Shown here: in pieces, positions 1-9,679 of the stretch | Layout: each line of letters opens with the position of its first letter | Position numbering within the stretch: position 1 is the stretch's first letter | From: Planktomarina temperata RCA23 | GTDB taxonomy: Bacteria > Pseudomonadota > Alphaproteobacteria > Rhodobacterales > Rhodobacteraceae | Reading direction: 5' to 3' | Assembly (NCBI RefSeq): GCF_000738435.1 | Contig: NZ_CP003984.1 | Location: 372,001-436,000, forward strand | DNA length: 64,000 nt | Translations under genes and position numbers: made by a program | Notes under the pieces: generated by a model | What the model saw: the letters and a program-made list of their open reading frames with translations, nothing else | The model's database searches: none | What the model was told of the DNA's origin: nothing

Positions 1-65
1 GGTGCCGGAGCATCGGCCAGGGTCACGCCCAATTCTGCCAGGCGGGTTTCAAATTTTCCGGTCAT
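1..65 (-). CDS. RidA/YjgF-family protein, 5' fragment
   Basis: Only the first 21 codons are inside the window; the gene continues off the left edge. The ATG at 63-65 is preceded by a good AAGGAG ribosome binding site (73-78, minus strand). The peptide begins MTGKFETRLAELGVTL, the usual N-terminus of alphaproteobacterial RidA-like enamine/imine deaminases. The catalytic part is not visible, so the family call rests on the N-terminal resemblance only. It lies 66 bp downstream of the secretion adaptor gene on the same strand and has its own ribosome binding site. Confidence 0.55.
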   Translation of the reverse strand, partial: MTGKFETRLAELGVTLADAPA

Positions 66-131
66 ATCGTCACTCCTTTGAACTGTTCGACCCCAGCGAT
101 AGGCGGAAACATGCGGTGAGAAAAGCGAAAA

Positions 132-1421
132 TTAATATTCGCGTAGCGCTTGCGCGAAATAGTTGCGGATGGGTTCCAGCAGATAGTCCAAAGGGCGGCG
201 GTTTTGTTTGCGGATAAATACCTGTGCCGGCATGCCCGGGCGTAACAGCGGCGCCCCCTGGTCGAGGGCGGTGCTTTGGGGGAGGTTCAACGCAATCTCA
301 ACCACATAAAAGGGTGGGCTGTCTGGCCTGCTTTGGAAGGTATCTGCCGAAATTTTTTGGAGCCTGCCTTGTAAATCTTGCGCCGCGCCTTTGTGCAGGA
401 ATTTTATCATACTGGTCTGCCCCACAAAGAGATGATTGATCTGATCGGGCGCGATTTTGGCCGTGATAACAAATGGCTGATTATTGGGCACAAGATGCAA
501 GATTGGCTTGGCCGGTTGTACGACCGCTTGTGCGCCGGAAATGGTCAACCCATGGACAAACCCGCTGATGGGCGCGGTAAGGGTGAGGCCCTCCAGCTCT
601 TGTTTCAGCCGGCGGCGATCTGCGCGCAGCCGGAGCTCTTGCGGGTGCAGGTCGCGCAGGGCCGAGATGGCTGCCTCGTGATCGGCGGCGGCCTGTCGCA
701 ACCTGTCGATTTCAATTTCGTGAAGCTGCGTTTGTGCTTCGGCTTGCCTGGCGCTCAGTTGCGCGATCTTTCCGAGCAGAGCAGCCTCCTGCTGTTGAAG
801 CGCAGAGAGCTCTGCGCGGTCGGCAAGCCCTTTGGCGCGCAAGGACAGTTGGGTTTCCAGCTCGTCGCCCAGCAGCGCAAGCTGCCGCTCTGCGGCCTGG
901 GCTTGGGCGCTCAAACCCTCAATCTGCAGGGCAATTTGCTCTGCTTGATTTTGCAACTTTTTTTCCGTTTGACGGCGATAGGCGAGATGGGTTTTGAAGA
1001 GTTGCACTTGCCCTTGCAACATGCGCCGAACTTCTGGATCCACGGCGGCTGTGGTCTTCAAAACCTGATCAAATTCGATGGATAGGCGATCATCACGTTC
1101 GGCCACCAAACGTGCGCGCCGAGCCATGATTTCGAACAAGTGCCCCTCCGTGAGATCAAGTTGCACGTTTTGTGCATGCCCATCCAGCCGCAGCAGGGGC
1201 GCGCCCATTTGTACAATGTCACCCTCTTTGACCCATAGATCGGCCACCTGGCCGCCGGTAGGGTGTTGGACCGCATGGTTGTGACCCATGAGGGCGACAT
1301 GCCCCCAGGCAATCACCGCGCCCGACAGGGTGACGCAGACAGACCAAAGCGCGAAACCACCCAAAAAGACTATGGCGTATAAGCTCCCTATGGCGACATA
1401 TTTTGTGACACTAAACGCCAT
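132..1421 (-). CDS. HlyD-family type I secretion periplasmic adaptor
   Basis: Membrane fusion protein that would link an inner-membrane ABC exporter to an outer-membrane TolC-type channel. It has one N-terminal membrane segment (about residues 8-30), a lipoyl-like half-motif near residues 55-80 (GGQVADLWVKEGD), a long Gln/Ala/Leu-rich coiled coil (about 100-250) and a beta-barrel-like C-terminus. I chose the ATG at 1419-1421 because a GGGAG site lies 9 nt upstream; an in-frame ATG at 1463 has no ribosome binding site. It overlaps the end of the ABC gene by 11 bp, so the two are translationally coupled. No secreted substrate gene is in view. Confidence 0.85.
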   Translation of the reverse strand: MAFSVTKYVAIGSLYAIVFLGGFALWSVCVTLSGAVIAWGHVALMGHNHAVQHPTGGQVADLWVKEGDIVQMGAPLLRLDGHAQNVQLDLTEGHLFEIMARRARLVAERDDRLSIEFDQVLKTTAAVDPEVRRMLQGQVQLFKTHLAYRRQTEKKLQNQAEQIALQIEGLSAQAQAAERQLALLGDELETQLSLRAKGLADRAELSALQQQEAALLGKIAQLSARQAEAQTQLHEIEIDRLRQAAADHEAAISALRDLHPQELRLRADRRRLKQELEGLTLTAPISGFVHGLTISGAQAVVQPAKPILHLVPNNQPFVITAKIAPDQINHLFVGQTSMIKFLHKGAAQDLQGRLQKISADTFQSRPDSPPFYVVEIALNLPQSTALDQGAPLLRPGMPAQVFIRKQNRRPLDYLLEPIRNYFAQALREY

Positions 1422-2910
1422 GCGGCGCACTCCCACCGGCCGGTAGTGTGGAAATATCAGCATGGTTTTTCACCATTTTTCGCAGGATGTCTTCTTTGGG
1501 GCCAAAGGCTGTGATCTGGCCGCTTTCAATCACCATGAGTGTATCGCATTCTTGAATGGCTGCCGGACGATGCGCGATGATCAGAACCGTATTGCCTTTT
1601 CGTTTGAAGCGCCGCACCGCAGCGTTGAGCGCCGCGACGCCCTCATTGTCCAAATTGGAGTTGGGTTCGTCCAAAACCAAAAGCACCGGATCGCCAAAAA
1701 GGGCCCGCGCCAAACCGATGCGCTGTGCTTGGCCGCCAGACAGTTGGCGCACATCCGTATCAAATCCCTTTGGCAATTGGGTTATCATGTCAAAGGCGCC
1801 AGCATTGCGGGCGGCTGCGAAGAGCAAGTCTTGCGGCGCGTCTGCTTGATATCTGGTGATGTTTTCGGCCACCGTGCCCGGCAATAGCTGCATTTCTTGC
1901 GGTAAATACCCGATATACTGTCCGAGGTTGTCGGCGTCATAGGCGGCGAGGGCTGTTCTACCCAATTGCACCGTTCCATTGGCCAGCGGCAGCACACCCA
2001 TGGCGGCCAGGGCCAGGGTGGATTTGCCCGATCCCGCGGCGCCGATGATGCCGCAGGCACTGCCGGCTTGAAGGGAAAAGGAGGCCAGTTTTAAGGTGGC
2101 AATTTGCCCGCCCGGTGGCACGATCGTGGCTTTTTGCATGGTGAGTTGCGCCGCCGGGCGGGGCAAGGCCAAAGGCCTGTGGCGGGCCGGCATCTGGCTG
2201 AGCTGGCTGCGCAAACGCGCCCAACCCAGGAGCGCCCGTTGGGGCACGACCCAAGAACCGATCAGGACCTCAAGAGGGTTAAGGAGCCGGCCAAAGAGAA
2301 TGGATGTGGCGATCATGCCGCCCGCGCTCAACTGCTCTTGCAGGACCAGCCAAGCGCCCAGTCCCAGCATGGCCGATTGCATGGCCATGCGTAGGGTCCT
2401 GATAATGGTCGTAAATAATCCAGCAATATCGCTGGCACGAAGCTGCGCGACTTGAGCGGCGTGTTGGAGTCGGTGCTGCCGGGTCAGGGTGGTGCTTTGC
2501 ATGCCCAAGGCCCGAATGAGCATTGCGCGGTTCAAATACTGCTGCGTCTGAACCTCGAGATCTTCCGTGCAGAGCATCGCGGCAGCAAAGGCCGATCGGC
2601 TGGCCCATTGATTTCCCAATGACAGGGCAATGAGGGCCACGCCGCTGATCAGGGTCATGGCGCCAAGCAGGGGGTGAAATAGATATATGCCGACAAAAAA
2701 TACCGGGATCCAGGGCAGATCGAACAGGGCCAGCAGGGCGGGTGAGGCGATGAACTTTTCAATGGACGTGAGATCTTTCAGCGCGGCTTGCGGCTCTTTG
2801 CGCCGCCCGGATTGGGCGCTCTGCATGGCGAGCGAAAAAACCCGCTGATCGAGCTGCGTCAAAAATCGCACAGCTATTCGGGCGGTGATGCGCGCGCGCG
2901 TATGGTCCAA
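1411..2910 (-). pseudogene. Type I secretion ABC exporter, C-terminal part (frameshifted)
   Basis: This frame carries most of a PrtD/LapB-type exporter: the remaining membrane helices, then an ATPase domain with Walker A GAAGSGKST (about residue 290), signature LSGGQAQRIGLARAL and Walker B LLVLDEPNSNLD. It has no proper start; the best start is a TTG at 2908-2910 inside the preceding frame. The missing N-terminus (first membrane helices) is encoded just upstream in another frame (2874-3137). Deleting one CG unit from the run at 2891-2900 would give a continuous protein of the usual family length. Either the gene is broken or phase-variable, or the base call is wrong. The ATPase motifs are intact. 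Confidence 0.8.
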
Positions 2911-3137
2911 ACCCCCATGACGGCATAGGCGAGACAGGCCATCAGAGACAAGGCCACGAGCGTTTGCACCGCGCCAGAGGGCAGAACTCGGTCATAGATA
3001 TGCAACATGTAAAGTGGGCCGGTCAGCAGCAAGAGATTGACGAGAAAACTAAAGATGCCCACGATAAAAAAGAGATGCAGTAATTGGGCACGAACCTGTG
3101 CCAACTCACTTCTCTCATATTGATATATGTCATTCAT
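2874..3137 (-). pseudogene. Type I secretion ABC exporter, N-terminal fragment
   Basis: 87 codons that match the start of the PrtD-family exporter: a membrane helix followed by LTGPLYMLHIYDRVLPSG, a signature of the first transmembrane segment of type I secretion ATPases. The frame then runs into a stop at 2874, just after the CG run at 2891-2900. The other frame of the same DNA continues the protein (ARITARIAVRF and onward). As it stands the fragment has no ATPase domain and could not act as a transporter. Confidence 0.8.
2891..2900. repeat. (CG)5 dinucleotide run at the frameshift
   Basis: Ten alternating C/G bases at the exact position where the exporter changes frame. Removing one dinucleotide turns the minus-strand reading IRARASPPE-stop into IRARITARIAVRF and restores the gene. 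Dinucleotide runs are prone to slippage during replication and to sequencing error. Confidence 0.85.
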
Positions 3138-3268
3138 GCCCTAGACCTAGAGGTGCGACGGTGTCGCCGGCTGTAACCGGTTTGCCACAACTTATAAGGG
3201 ACGTGTGCTTAACGTTTGCCCAATAGAGCACGAGAAACTATTACGAGTTTGAAATCAAAGGTGAGTCC

Positions 3269-4000
3269 ATGATCGAACGGTTGTCAATTTTTGCGGTCGC
3301 ATCTCTCGTGATGGTTGTTTCTGCCTGTAGCCCCCGTCCGGGTGCTGTGGCGGGTGATCCGTTCGAGCGGGCGAATCGTGACAACCATGCGTTTAACAAA
3401 GACTTGGACCGCAAGATCCTGTCGCCGCTTTCCAAAACCTATGCAGATGTCGTTCCAGATCCTGTTGAGGACAGTGTGTCAAATTTCGCCAGCAACCTCA
3501 GCTTGCCGGGGAAGGTCGTCAACAACGTGTTGCAGCTGGATTTACCGTCTGCGGCGCGCAATACGACAAGGTTTGTGCTCAACAGTACGGTCGGTGTGGC
3601 CGGTCTGTTTGATCCCTCCCAAAAAATTGGGTTTACAGAAAAAGACACTGATTTTGGCGAGACGTTGCAAGGATGGGGCGTGGCTGAGGGCGCTTATTTG
3701 GAATTGCCTGTGTTCGGCCCCTCGAACCTGCGTGATGGTTTCGCGCGCTTTGTAGACATGCTCCTGTTGGACCCGGCCGGTCAAATCCTAAAACCGCCTG
3801 TTTCTAAGTACCGTACCGTTTCTAACATAGGTGCGATTTTACAAAAAAGACAAATTTATGGTGCCCAGATTGACGAAGTTCTCTATGGTAGCGCCGACAG
3901 TTACGCCCAAGCGCGGCTCGTATATCTCCAAAGCCGCCGTTTTGAATTGAAAGACATTGCTAACGATGCCTATATCGACCCCTATGCCGAATTTGAATAA
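3269..4000 (+). CDS. mlaA: MlaA/VacJ-family outer-membrane lipoprotein
   Basis: Outer-membrane component of the Mla phospholipid-trafficking pathway that keeps the lipid asymmetry of the outer membrane. The N-terminus is a lipoprotein signal with lipobox VSAC, lipidated Cys at residue 20. The body has the MlaA pattern: DPFERANRDNHAFN near residue 30, then the VSNFASNLSLPGKVVNNVLQ region and the FGETLQGWGV segment. Length (243 aa) is normal. It overlaps the next gene, an MlaC-type protein, so the two form a small operon; a third Mla-type protein (MlaD) is at 37.6 kb. Confidence 0.93.
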   Translation: MIERLSIFAVASLVMVVSACSPRPGAVAGDPFERANRDNHAFNKDLDRKILSPLSKTYADVVPDPVEDSVSNFASNLSLPGKVVNNVLQLDLPSAARNTTRFVLNSTVGVAGLFDPSQKIGFTEKDTDFGETLQGWGVAEGAYLELPVFGPSNLRDGFARFVDMLLLDPAGQILKPPVSKYRTVSNIGAILQKRQIYGAQIDEVLYGSADSYAQARLVYLQSRRFELKDIANDAYIDPYAEFE

Positions 4001-4589
4001 AATAAATATTGCCCGCCGTACTGTGTTATCTGGACTTGCATCCTGCGCCCTGGCCGGCCCTGTCTTTGCTTTGGACAAGCGCACTGCGACCCGATTGGTT
4101 GATCAACTGGTGGGAGAGATTAATGCGGCGATAGACTCGGGCATGTCTGAAACCAAAATGATTGGCCGGTTTGAACGCATTTTCTCCGACTATGCCGATG
4201 TGAATATCATCGCGCGCTCGGCGCTTGGCCCAGCGGCTCGCTCGGCCAAACCTGCCGAGTTGGAGGCCTATATCGCATCGTTCCGCGGATATATTGCTCG
4301 AAAGTACGGCAAGCGGTTTCATGAATTTATCGGTGGTAAAATCGTGGTGACTGGAACCACGGATCGCGGCAAATTTTTTGAAGTGATGACCGTGACCGAA
4401 TTGCGCGGTTCTGCGCCATTTGATGTGGCCTTCCGGGTGTCTGATCGTTCTGGCCGGAACTTGTTTTTCGATATCATTGTTGAAGGCATCAGCCTGTTGT
4501 CCTCGGAACGCGTGGAGATCGGCGCTCTGCTGGATGCGCGCAAAGGCAATATTGCGAAATTGACCCGAGATTTGGCGCGGCTAGGCTAG
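3984..4589 (+). CDS. mlaC: MlaC/Ttg2D-family phospholipid-binding protein
   Basis: Periplasmic shuttle protein of the Mla system that moves phospholipid between MlaA and the inner-membrane complex. It starts with a twin-arginine-like signal (ARRTVLSG) followed by a hydrophobic stretch ending PVFA. The mature part has the MlaC/toluene-tolerance pattern, including RFERIFSDYADVNIIARSALG and FRGYIARKYGKRF. Three in-frame ATGs compete (3957, 3966, 3984). I took 3984, which leaves a normal signal peptide and a 17-bp overlap with mlaA. Coupled expression with mlaA is expected. Confidence 0.88.
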   Translation: MPNLNKINIARRTVLSGLASCALAGPVFALDKRTATRLVDQLVGEINAAIDSGMSETKMIGRFERIFSDYADVNIIARSALGPAARSAKPAELEAYIASFRGYIARKYGKRFHEFIGGKIVVTGTTDRGKFFEVMTVTELRGSAPFDVAFRVSDRSGRNLFFDIIVEGISLLSSERVEIGALLDARKGNIAKLTRDLARLG

Positions 4590-4653
4590 AGGGCTCCGCG
4601 CTCTAGACCGTGACGATTGGCGGATATGATCGACCCCAAGGCCTTTGGGCAGC

Positions 4654-6789
4654 CTAATTTTGCCTTGAGAACAGTCCGAAAAGAAGCTGCGTGAGGGATT
4701 TTGTTTCCGGCTTTTCTGGAGAGCTGTCGATTGGTGAGCGCCCAGCTTCGGGCGGGATGCGATCGCGCAACATGGGCAGCGGGCCGGGTTTGGATTGATC
4801 TGTTATGGCCAGCATGGTTTCTCGCCAAATATCGGCCGGGATACTGCCGCCGGTCACGCCTTTGAGAGGTCGGTTGTCGTCATAGCCCATCCAGACGCCA
4901 ATGACGAAATCAGAGGTAAAGCCAATAAACCAGGCATCCCTTGCCGCTTGGGTGGTTCCGGTTTTACCGGCAATTTCAATGCCGTCAATTTGAGCGCGCT
5001 GCCCGGTGCCCGATTGGATCACCTCATGCATCATAAATGTGAGCTCTTGGGCGGTTTGAGTGCGAATAACGCGTTCGCCAATGCCACCTGTGCGGCCCGC
5101 TAGGGGCTCACTTTCTCCCAAAAGCCTGAGCGACGTGATGCCATAGGGTTGAACCGATATGCCGCCGTTGAGGATGCCCGCATAGGCACCGGTCATTTCG
5201 ATCAAGGTGCTTTCGGAGGTGCCAAGGGCCAGAGCGGGCCCATCCGCCAGCGCATCTTGCAGGCCGAAATCCCAGGCAATTTTCTGAACGATATCGCGGC
5301 CGATGTGTTCGGAAATCTTCACAGCTGGAATATTGAGCGATTGGGCTAAAGCTTGGGTATAACTCACCTCTCCGGCGAAAGTTTTGCTGTAATTGGAGGG
5401 GCTCCAAGCGCCGGATCCGGGGATATTGAGAGTGATCGGCTCATCACGGATGCGATCGAAGGGCGTATGTCCAAGCTCAAGCGCAGCGGCATAGACGAAA
5501 GGTTTGAAGGCAGATCCGGTTTGTCGCCGCGCCTGGGTGGCGCGGTTGAACGCCCCGGTCGTGCGCGTGTCGCGCCCGCCGATCATGGCCCGAACGGCGC
5601 CCTCTTTGTTCATCACAACAACGGCGACTTCCGCCTTGGAGCTCTTTGAGATCTTGTCATCAAACACCCGGCGTACAGCCTGCTCTGTCGCGGTTTGAAT
5701 GGTTTGATCCAAAGTGGTTTGGATCAGCACATCTTCCGTGGTGTTGCGGGTGAAATATCTTGGGCCTGTCGTCATGATCCAATCGGCAAAATATCCCCCC
5801 GCGCGGGCAGTGGCCGCAGGGCTGAGGGTTGCGGGATTGGCTATCGCGAAACTGGCCTCGGCCGAGGAGAGATAATTTTCCCGCCGCATGAGGCCAAGGA
5901 CCACTTCCGCACGGGCCTGTGCGCCCTTCAGATTATGGGTAGGTGCCAGCCGGGATGGGGCTTTGAGCAAGCCGGCCAGCATGGCGGCCTCCGCCGCATT
6001 CACTTGATTGGCAGATTTTCCGAAATACCTTTGAGCTGCGGCTTCAAAGCCGCGGGCCCCGGCGCCCAATGAGACGCGGTTGAGGTAGATTGTCAGGATC
6101 TCATCTTTGGAGTAGCGCAGCTCCATCGCGAGCGAGAAACTTGCCTCTTTGATCTTGCGCCAGAGCGTGGTTCGGCGGCATTGACGCTCATATTCGCGCT
6201 CAGAGGGCCATTCATCTGTGTCGAAAGCAACACCCAGGCAGAGCAGCTTTGCAGTTTGTTGTGTGATGGTTGAGCCGCCATGACCAGATAGGGGACCCCG
6301 CCCTTCACTCAAGTTGATGCGAATTGCGGAGGCCATGCCGCGGGGGCTGATGCCAAAATGGCGATAAAAACGCCGATCTTCCGTGGCTACGACCGCGGCC
6401 TTCAAAAATGGGGAAATCGTTTGAGCGGTGATCATGCCGCCAAATTGATCGCCGCGCCATGCGAAGACCGCCCCTTTGCGGTCCATGAGCGTGACCGACC
6501 CGGCCGCGCGCCCGTCAATCATCTCGCCAGCCTCCGGCAGGGTGGACGCGAAATAGGCCACGCCAAGGCCGAGCAACAAACAAACCACCAGCCCAAGCCG
6601 CCAGATTAAGGCCCAGAGCATGCGAAAGGGCAGCAAAAAGGCGCGCCAGAGGAGCGCGCGGAGCCGCCCAAACCCTCCCTTGGCGGGGGGCTTTTGCGGG
6701 GTTTGTTCCTGTTTTTGCTTGCGGGCTGGCGGCGGTCCTCTGCGATCTGCGACGAGGGGCTTGCTTGGCCCTGAATGTTTTTTTGCCAT
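4654..6789 (-). CDS. PBP1A-family bifunctional peptidoglycan synthase
   Basis: Class A penicillin-binding protein that polymerises and crosslinks peptidoglycan. A basic, proline-rich cytoplasmic tail (1-45) is followed by one membrane anchor (about 45-82). The GT51 glycosyltransferase domain shows EDRRFYRHFG (catalytic Glu137) and STITQQTAK. The transpeptidase domain has the three active-site motifs: SAFK (Ser426/Lys429), SLN (484-486) and KTGTT (609-613). All key residues are present and 711 aa is normal. It is convergent with mlaC. Family members are named PBP1A or MrcA; a finer assignment is not possible by eye. Confidence 0.92.
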   Translation of the reverse strand: MAKKHSGPSKPLVADRRGPPPARKQKQEQTPQKPPAKGGFGRLRALLWRAFLLPFRMLWALIWRLGLVVCLLLGLGVAYFASTLPEAGEMIDGRAAGSVTLMDRKGAVFAWRGDQFGGMITAQTISPFLKAAVVATEDRRFYRHFGISPRGMASAIRINLSEGRGPLSGHGGSTITQQTAKLLCLGVAFDTDEWPSEREYERQCRRTTLWRKIKEASFSLAMELRYSKDEILTIYLNRVSLGAGARGFEAAAQRYFGKSANQVNAAEAAMLAGLLKAPSRLAPTHNLKGAQARAEVVLGLMRRENYLSSAEASFAIANPATLSPAATARAGGYFADWIMTTGPRYFTRNTTEDVLIQTTLDQTIQTATEQAVRRVFDDKISKSSKAEVAVVVMNKEGAVRAMIGGRDTRTTGAFNRATQARRQTGSAFKPFVYAAALELGHTPFDRIRDEPITLNIPGSGAWSPSNYSKTFAGEVSYTQALAQSLNIPAVKISEHIGRDIVQKIAWDFGLQDALADGPALALGTSESTLIEMTGAYAGILNGGISVQPYGITSLRLLGESEPLAGRTGGIGERVIRTQTAQELTFMMHEVIQSGTGQRAQIDGIEIAGKTGTTQAARDAWFIGFTSDFVIGVWMGYDDNRPLKGVTGGSIPADIWRETMLAITDQSKPGPLPMLRDRIPPEAGRSPIDSSPEKPETKSLTQLLFGLFSRQN

Positions 6790-6970
6790 ATGCCTGTTCG
6801 TTATTTGCTCTTTTAACGCAGTTTACTGCGCTGGAATGAATTTGTTGAGCCCAGTTTGGCACGCTCGGCGATAATTGACCATCGCCGGCTGTCTTGGCTT
6901 TCAATGAGGTTTGGAAATTTAAACCTTCTGGCAGCCGCAATGCCGCCAGAAGCGCGTCATTTTATGACTT

Positions 6971-8155
6971 TTACTTGAGGGCCGTGGCCAAAGCCTGTGC
7001 CAAAATTGGCACGGTATGCGCGTTGAGCCCGGCAATATTGATCCGGCTGTCAACGACCATATACACGCCATTATCCGCGCGAATGGTTTCGACCACTTCA
7101 GGAGAAACCCCCAAGCGCGAGAACATGCCGCGATGCTTTGCGATGAAATCGAAACGGTCTGAATTTGTCCGCTGGCGCAGCTCATCGGCCAGCTGTTGGC
7201 GCAGGTTGAGCATGCTTAGGCGGGTATCTTCCAGCTCGCTGGACCAGGTGCTGCGTAGCCCGGTATCGCCCAAAATCATCGTAACCAGCCGCGCGCCGTG
7301 ATCGGGTGGAAAGGAGAAGTTTTGACGGTTCAAAAAGGCCATATTGCCTTGGGTGACTGCCTGAAGTGAGGCGGATGGCGAGATGGCCATTAAAATTCCA
7401 GTGCGCTCGCGGTAGATGCCAAAATTCTTTGAGCAGCTGGCTGCAATCAGGCACTCGGGCAATTGGCTGGCAATCTTGCGGGTGAAGCGCGCATCGTCTT
7501 CGAGCCCATCTCCGAAGCCTTGATAGGCGATGTCAACAAATGGAATAGCGCCATTGGCCGCTAGGGCTGCGATGATCTGATCTTCTTGCTCTGCGCTTAG
7601 GTTTGCCCCGGTTGGATTATGGCAACACCCATGCAGCAAGACGATATCGCCGGCGGGAATGGCTTTGATATCCGCCAGCATGGCGTCAAAATCCACATCG
7701 CCCGTTTGCGAGTCAAAATAGCGATACTCTGCCAGGGGCATACCAAGATATTTGACGATGGAAGGATGGTTGGGCCAAGTCGGATTGGACAGCCAAACCG
7801 TAGCCCTTGGCGCTGCGATTTTCACCAGCTCAAGAGCTTGGCGCACGGCCCCTGTGCCGCCTGGAGTGGCGACGGCTGAAAGGCGATCTGCGTCCACTGT
7901 TCCACCCAGAACCAAATCTATCATCGCCGCAGAAAATGCGGGATCTCCGGCCAATCCGACGTAGGCTTTGGTCTCCTGAGTTTTCCACAAGAGCTCTTCT
8001 GCAGATTTGATCGCGCGCATCACCGGAGTTGCGCCTGTGGCGTCTTTATAAACCCCAACGCCGAGGTCGATCTTGGTCTCCCGTGGATCGGCGCGGTAAG
8101 CGGCCATGAGGGCCAAGATTTTATCTTGTGGTTGGGCGGTTAGGTTGCTGAGCAT
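6971..8155 (-). CDS. Aromatic/aspartate aminotransferase (class I)
   Basis: PLP-dependent class I aminotransferase of the AspC/TyrB group, exchanging amino groups between aspartate or aromatic amino acids and 2-oxoglutarate. The start ITKIDLGVGVYKDATG-like region (near 30-40) is characteristic, as are HGCCHNPTG (near 175-183), FVDIAYQGFG, and SCSKNFGIYRERTG with the PLP-binding Lys243. Length 394 aa is standard. Its ATG shares one base with the stop of the upstream sulfurtransferase gene (TGATG at 8153-8157), so both are one transcription unit and translationally coupled. Substrate preference cannot be read from the sequence. Confidence 0.9.
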   Translation of the reverse strand: MLSNLTAQPQDKILALMAAYRADPRETKIDLGVGVYKDATGATPVMRAIKSAEELLWKTQETKAYVGLAGDPAFSAAMIDLVLGGTVDADRLSAVATPGGTGAVRQALELVKIAAPRATVWLSNPTWPNHPSIVKYLGMPLAEYRYFDSQTGDVDFDAMLADIKAIPAGDIVLLHGCCHNPTGANLSAEQEDQIIAALAANGAIPFVDIAYQGFGDGLEDDARFTRKIASQLPECLIAASCSKNFGIYRERTGILMAISPSASLQAVTQGNMAFLNRQNFSFPPDHGARLVTMILGDTGLRSTWSSELEDTRLSMLNLRQQLADELRQRTNSDRFDFIAKHRGMFSRLGVSPEVVETIRADNGVYMVVDSRINIAGLNAHTVPILAQALATALK

Positions 8156-9012
8156 CAGCTATCTCCAGTGGCAACATTGAGGGTTGGGAACTGGCCCCAT
8201 TCGGTCCAGCTCCCGTCATAAAGCGCGTGATCGGTCTTGCCGATGCGTTCGAGGGCCAGCGATAACACGGCAGCCGTGACACCAGATCCGCAGGTTGTAA
8301 TCGCAGGCTTGGATAAATCCACCCCAGCTTTGCGAAACTCTTCGTTCAGCTCGGCTGTGGTTTTCATCGTATGATCACCGTTGAGAACTTGGGTGAAGGG
8401 AAGATTTTTTGAGCCTGGAATATGGCCGGCCCGCAAGCCTTGGCGCGGTTCCGGCGCATCTCCGCGAAACCTTGCGGCGGCGCGGGCGTCAATAATCTCA
8501 TGATCGCGCAATTTGGCGGCATGGGCGACCTGTGTGACGTCGCGCACCATATGGGGGCGCGGTTGCACGGTCATGTGGCGATCGCGAATGATTGGGGCGC
8601 CTGTGTCGACCGGATTGCCATCTGCAATCCATTTTGGCAGGCCGCCATCCAGAACGGCAATTGAATCATGCCCCATCATGCGAAAGAGCCACCAGACCCG
8701 CGCGGCTGAAAACAGGCCCTTAGAATCATAGACCACGATTTGATGCCCATCGCCAACACCCAGGGCGCGCACACGAGACATGAATTTTTCAACCGGCGGC
8801 ACCATATGCGGCAGGCTGGAGCGATGATCGGAAATATCATCGATGTCAAAGAACCGTGCGCCCGGAATATGGCCTATTTCAAATTCAGCGAAACCATTGC
8901 GGTCTTCGTTTGGCAAATGCCAGCTTGCATCCAGAACGCGCAGGTCGGGATGTTTCAAATTGTTCTTGAGCCATTGTGTCGAGACAAGTGTCTTGGGATC
9001 GTCTTGTGCCAT
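8155..9012 (-). CDS. sseA: 3-mercaptopyruvate sulfurtransferase
   Basis: Two-domain rhodanese that transfers sulfur from 3-mercaptopyruvate. The active-site loop CGSGVTA (Cys241) is the form that separates mercaptopyruvate sulfurtransferases from thiosulfate sulfurtransferases. The N-terminal inactive rhodanese domain has FEIGHIPGARFFDID, and the second domain GHIPGSKNLPF. Length 285 aa is typical. It is followed directly by the aminotransferase gene; pairing makes sense because transamination of cysteine gives 3-mercaptopyruvate, though that link is an inference. Confidence 0.92.
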   Translation of the reverse strand: MAQDDPKTLVSTQWLKNNLKHPDLRVLDASWHLPNEDRNGFAEFEIGHIPGARFFDIDDISDHRSSLPHMVPPVEKFMSRVRALGVGDGHQIVVYDSKGLFSAARVWWLFRMMGHDSIAVLDGGLPKWIADGNPVDTGAPIIRDRHMTVQPRPHMVRDVTQVAHAAKLRDHEIIDARAAARFRGDAPEPRQGLRAGHIPGSKNLPFTQVLNGDHTMKTTAELNEEFRKAGVDLSKPAITTCGSGVTAAVLSLALERIGKTDHALYDGSWTEWGQFPTLNVATGDS

Positions 9013-9099
9013 GCAGCCCCCTTGGGATGGCTTTGGATTTAACGGCTGCGGGGCAACAAAACAAGAGGGGCAAGGCCTATAGTTTGCAGCTGCGGCGCT

Positions 9100-9576
9100 T
9101 TAGATGCCTTGCTTCAAGAGACGTTGTTTTTGCCGGCCCCAGTCGCGTTTGGCCTCAGTGGCGCGTTTATCATGGTTCTTTTTGCCCTTGGCGATGCCCA
9201 ATTTGATTTTCACCCGGCCCACATGGTTGAAATACATCACCAATGGCACAAGCGTCATTCCCTCGCGTTGCGTGGCATTCCAAAGCCGCGACAGCTCGCG
9301 TTTGGAAACCAGCAATTTGCGACGACGCTTTTCCACATGACCCCAGGTCTGTGCTTGCTCATAGGGGGCGATATAGGAGTTCACCAACCACAGCTCCCCC
9401 TCTTCAACCGCCGCGTAGCTTTCGGCGATGTTGCCAGATTTCTCCCGCAGAGATTTCACCTCCGACCCCATGAGCATGACGCCGCATTCGATATCGCTCT
9501 CAATCGCATAGTCGTACCGCGCGCGGCGGTATTCAGCGATGATTCGATAATTGGGATCTGATTTCGTTTGGGCCAT
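9100..9576 (-). CDS. smpB: SsrA-binding protein SmpB
   Basis: tmRNA-binding protein needed for trans-translation, which rescues stalled ribosomes. Recognisable features are [19 protein letters not shown] at the N-terminus, [21 protein letters not shown], and the basic C-terminal tail [20 protein letters not shown] that enters the ribosome. 158 aa is normal. It sits between dapA and sseA on the same strand, an order common in Rhodobacterales. The tmRNA gene itself was not found in the window. Confidence 0.97.
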   Translation of the reverse strand: MAQTKSDPNYRIIAEYRRARYDYAIESDIECGVMLMGSEVKSLREKSGNIAESYAAVEEGELWLVNSYIAPYEQAQTWGHVEKRRRKLLVSKRELSRLWNATQREGMTLVPLVMYFNHVGRVKIKLGIAKGKKNHDKRATEAKRDWGRQKQRLLKQGI

Positions 9577-9644
9577 GATGCCGCCTATATAGGTAGGGCA
9601 GATCGGCTTGCCAATGGGCCAGCCGAGTATTGCGCAAGCAAGAT

Positions 9645-9670
9645 CCCCAAACCACGTTAATGGCTTGGGG
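9645..9670 (-). terminator. Possible terminator after dapA
   Basis: Hairpin CCCCAAGCCA-TTAACG-TGGTTTGGGG in the minus-strand direction (one A/C mismatch in the stem), just after the dapA stop and before smpB. The following ATCTTGCTTG is only a weak T-rich tail, so termination may be partial. Confidence 0.4.
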
Positions 9671-9679
9671 GCAGTGGGC

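Noticed and set aside
9013-9679. tmRNA gene next to smpB
   Set aside because: The flanks of smpB have no tmRNA-like alanyl acceptor arm or tag reading frame.
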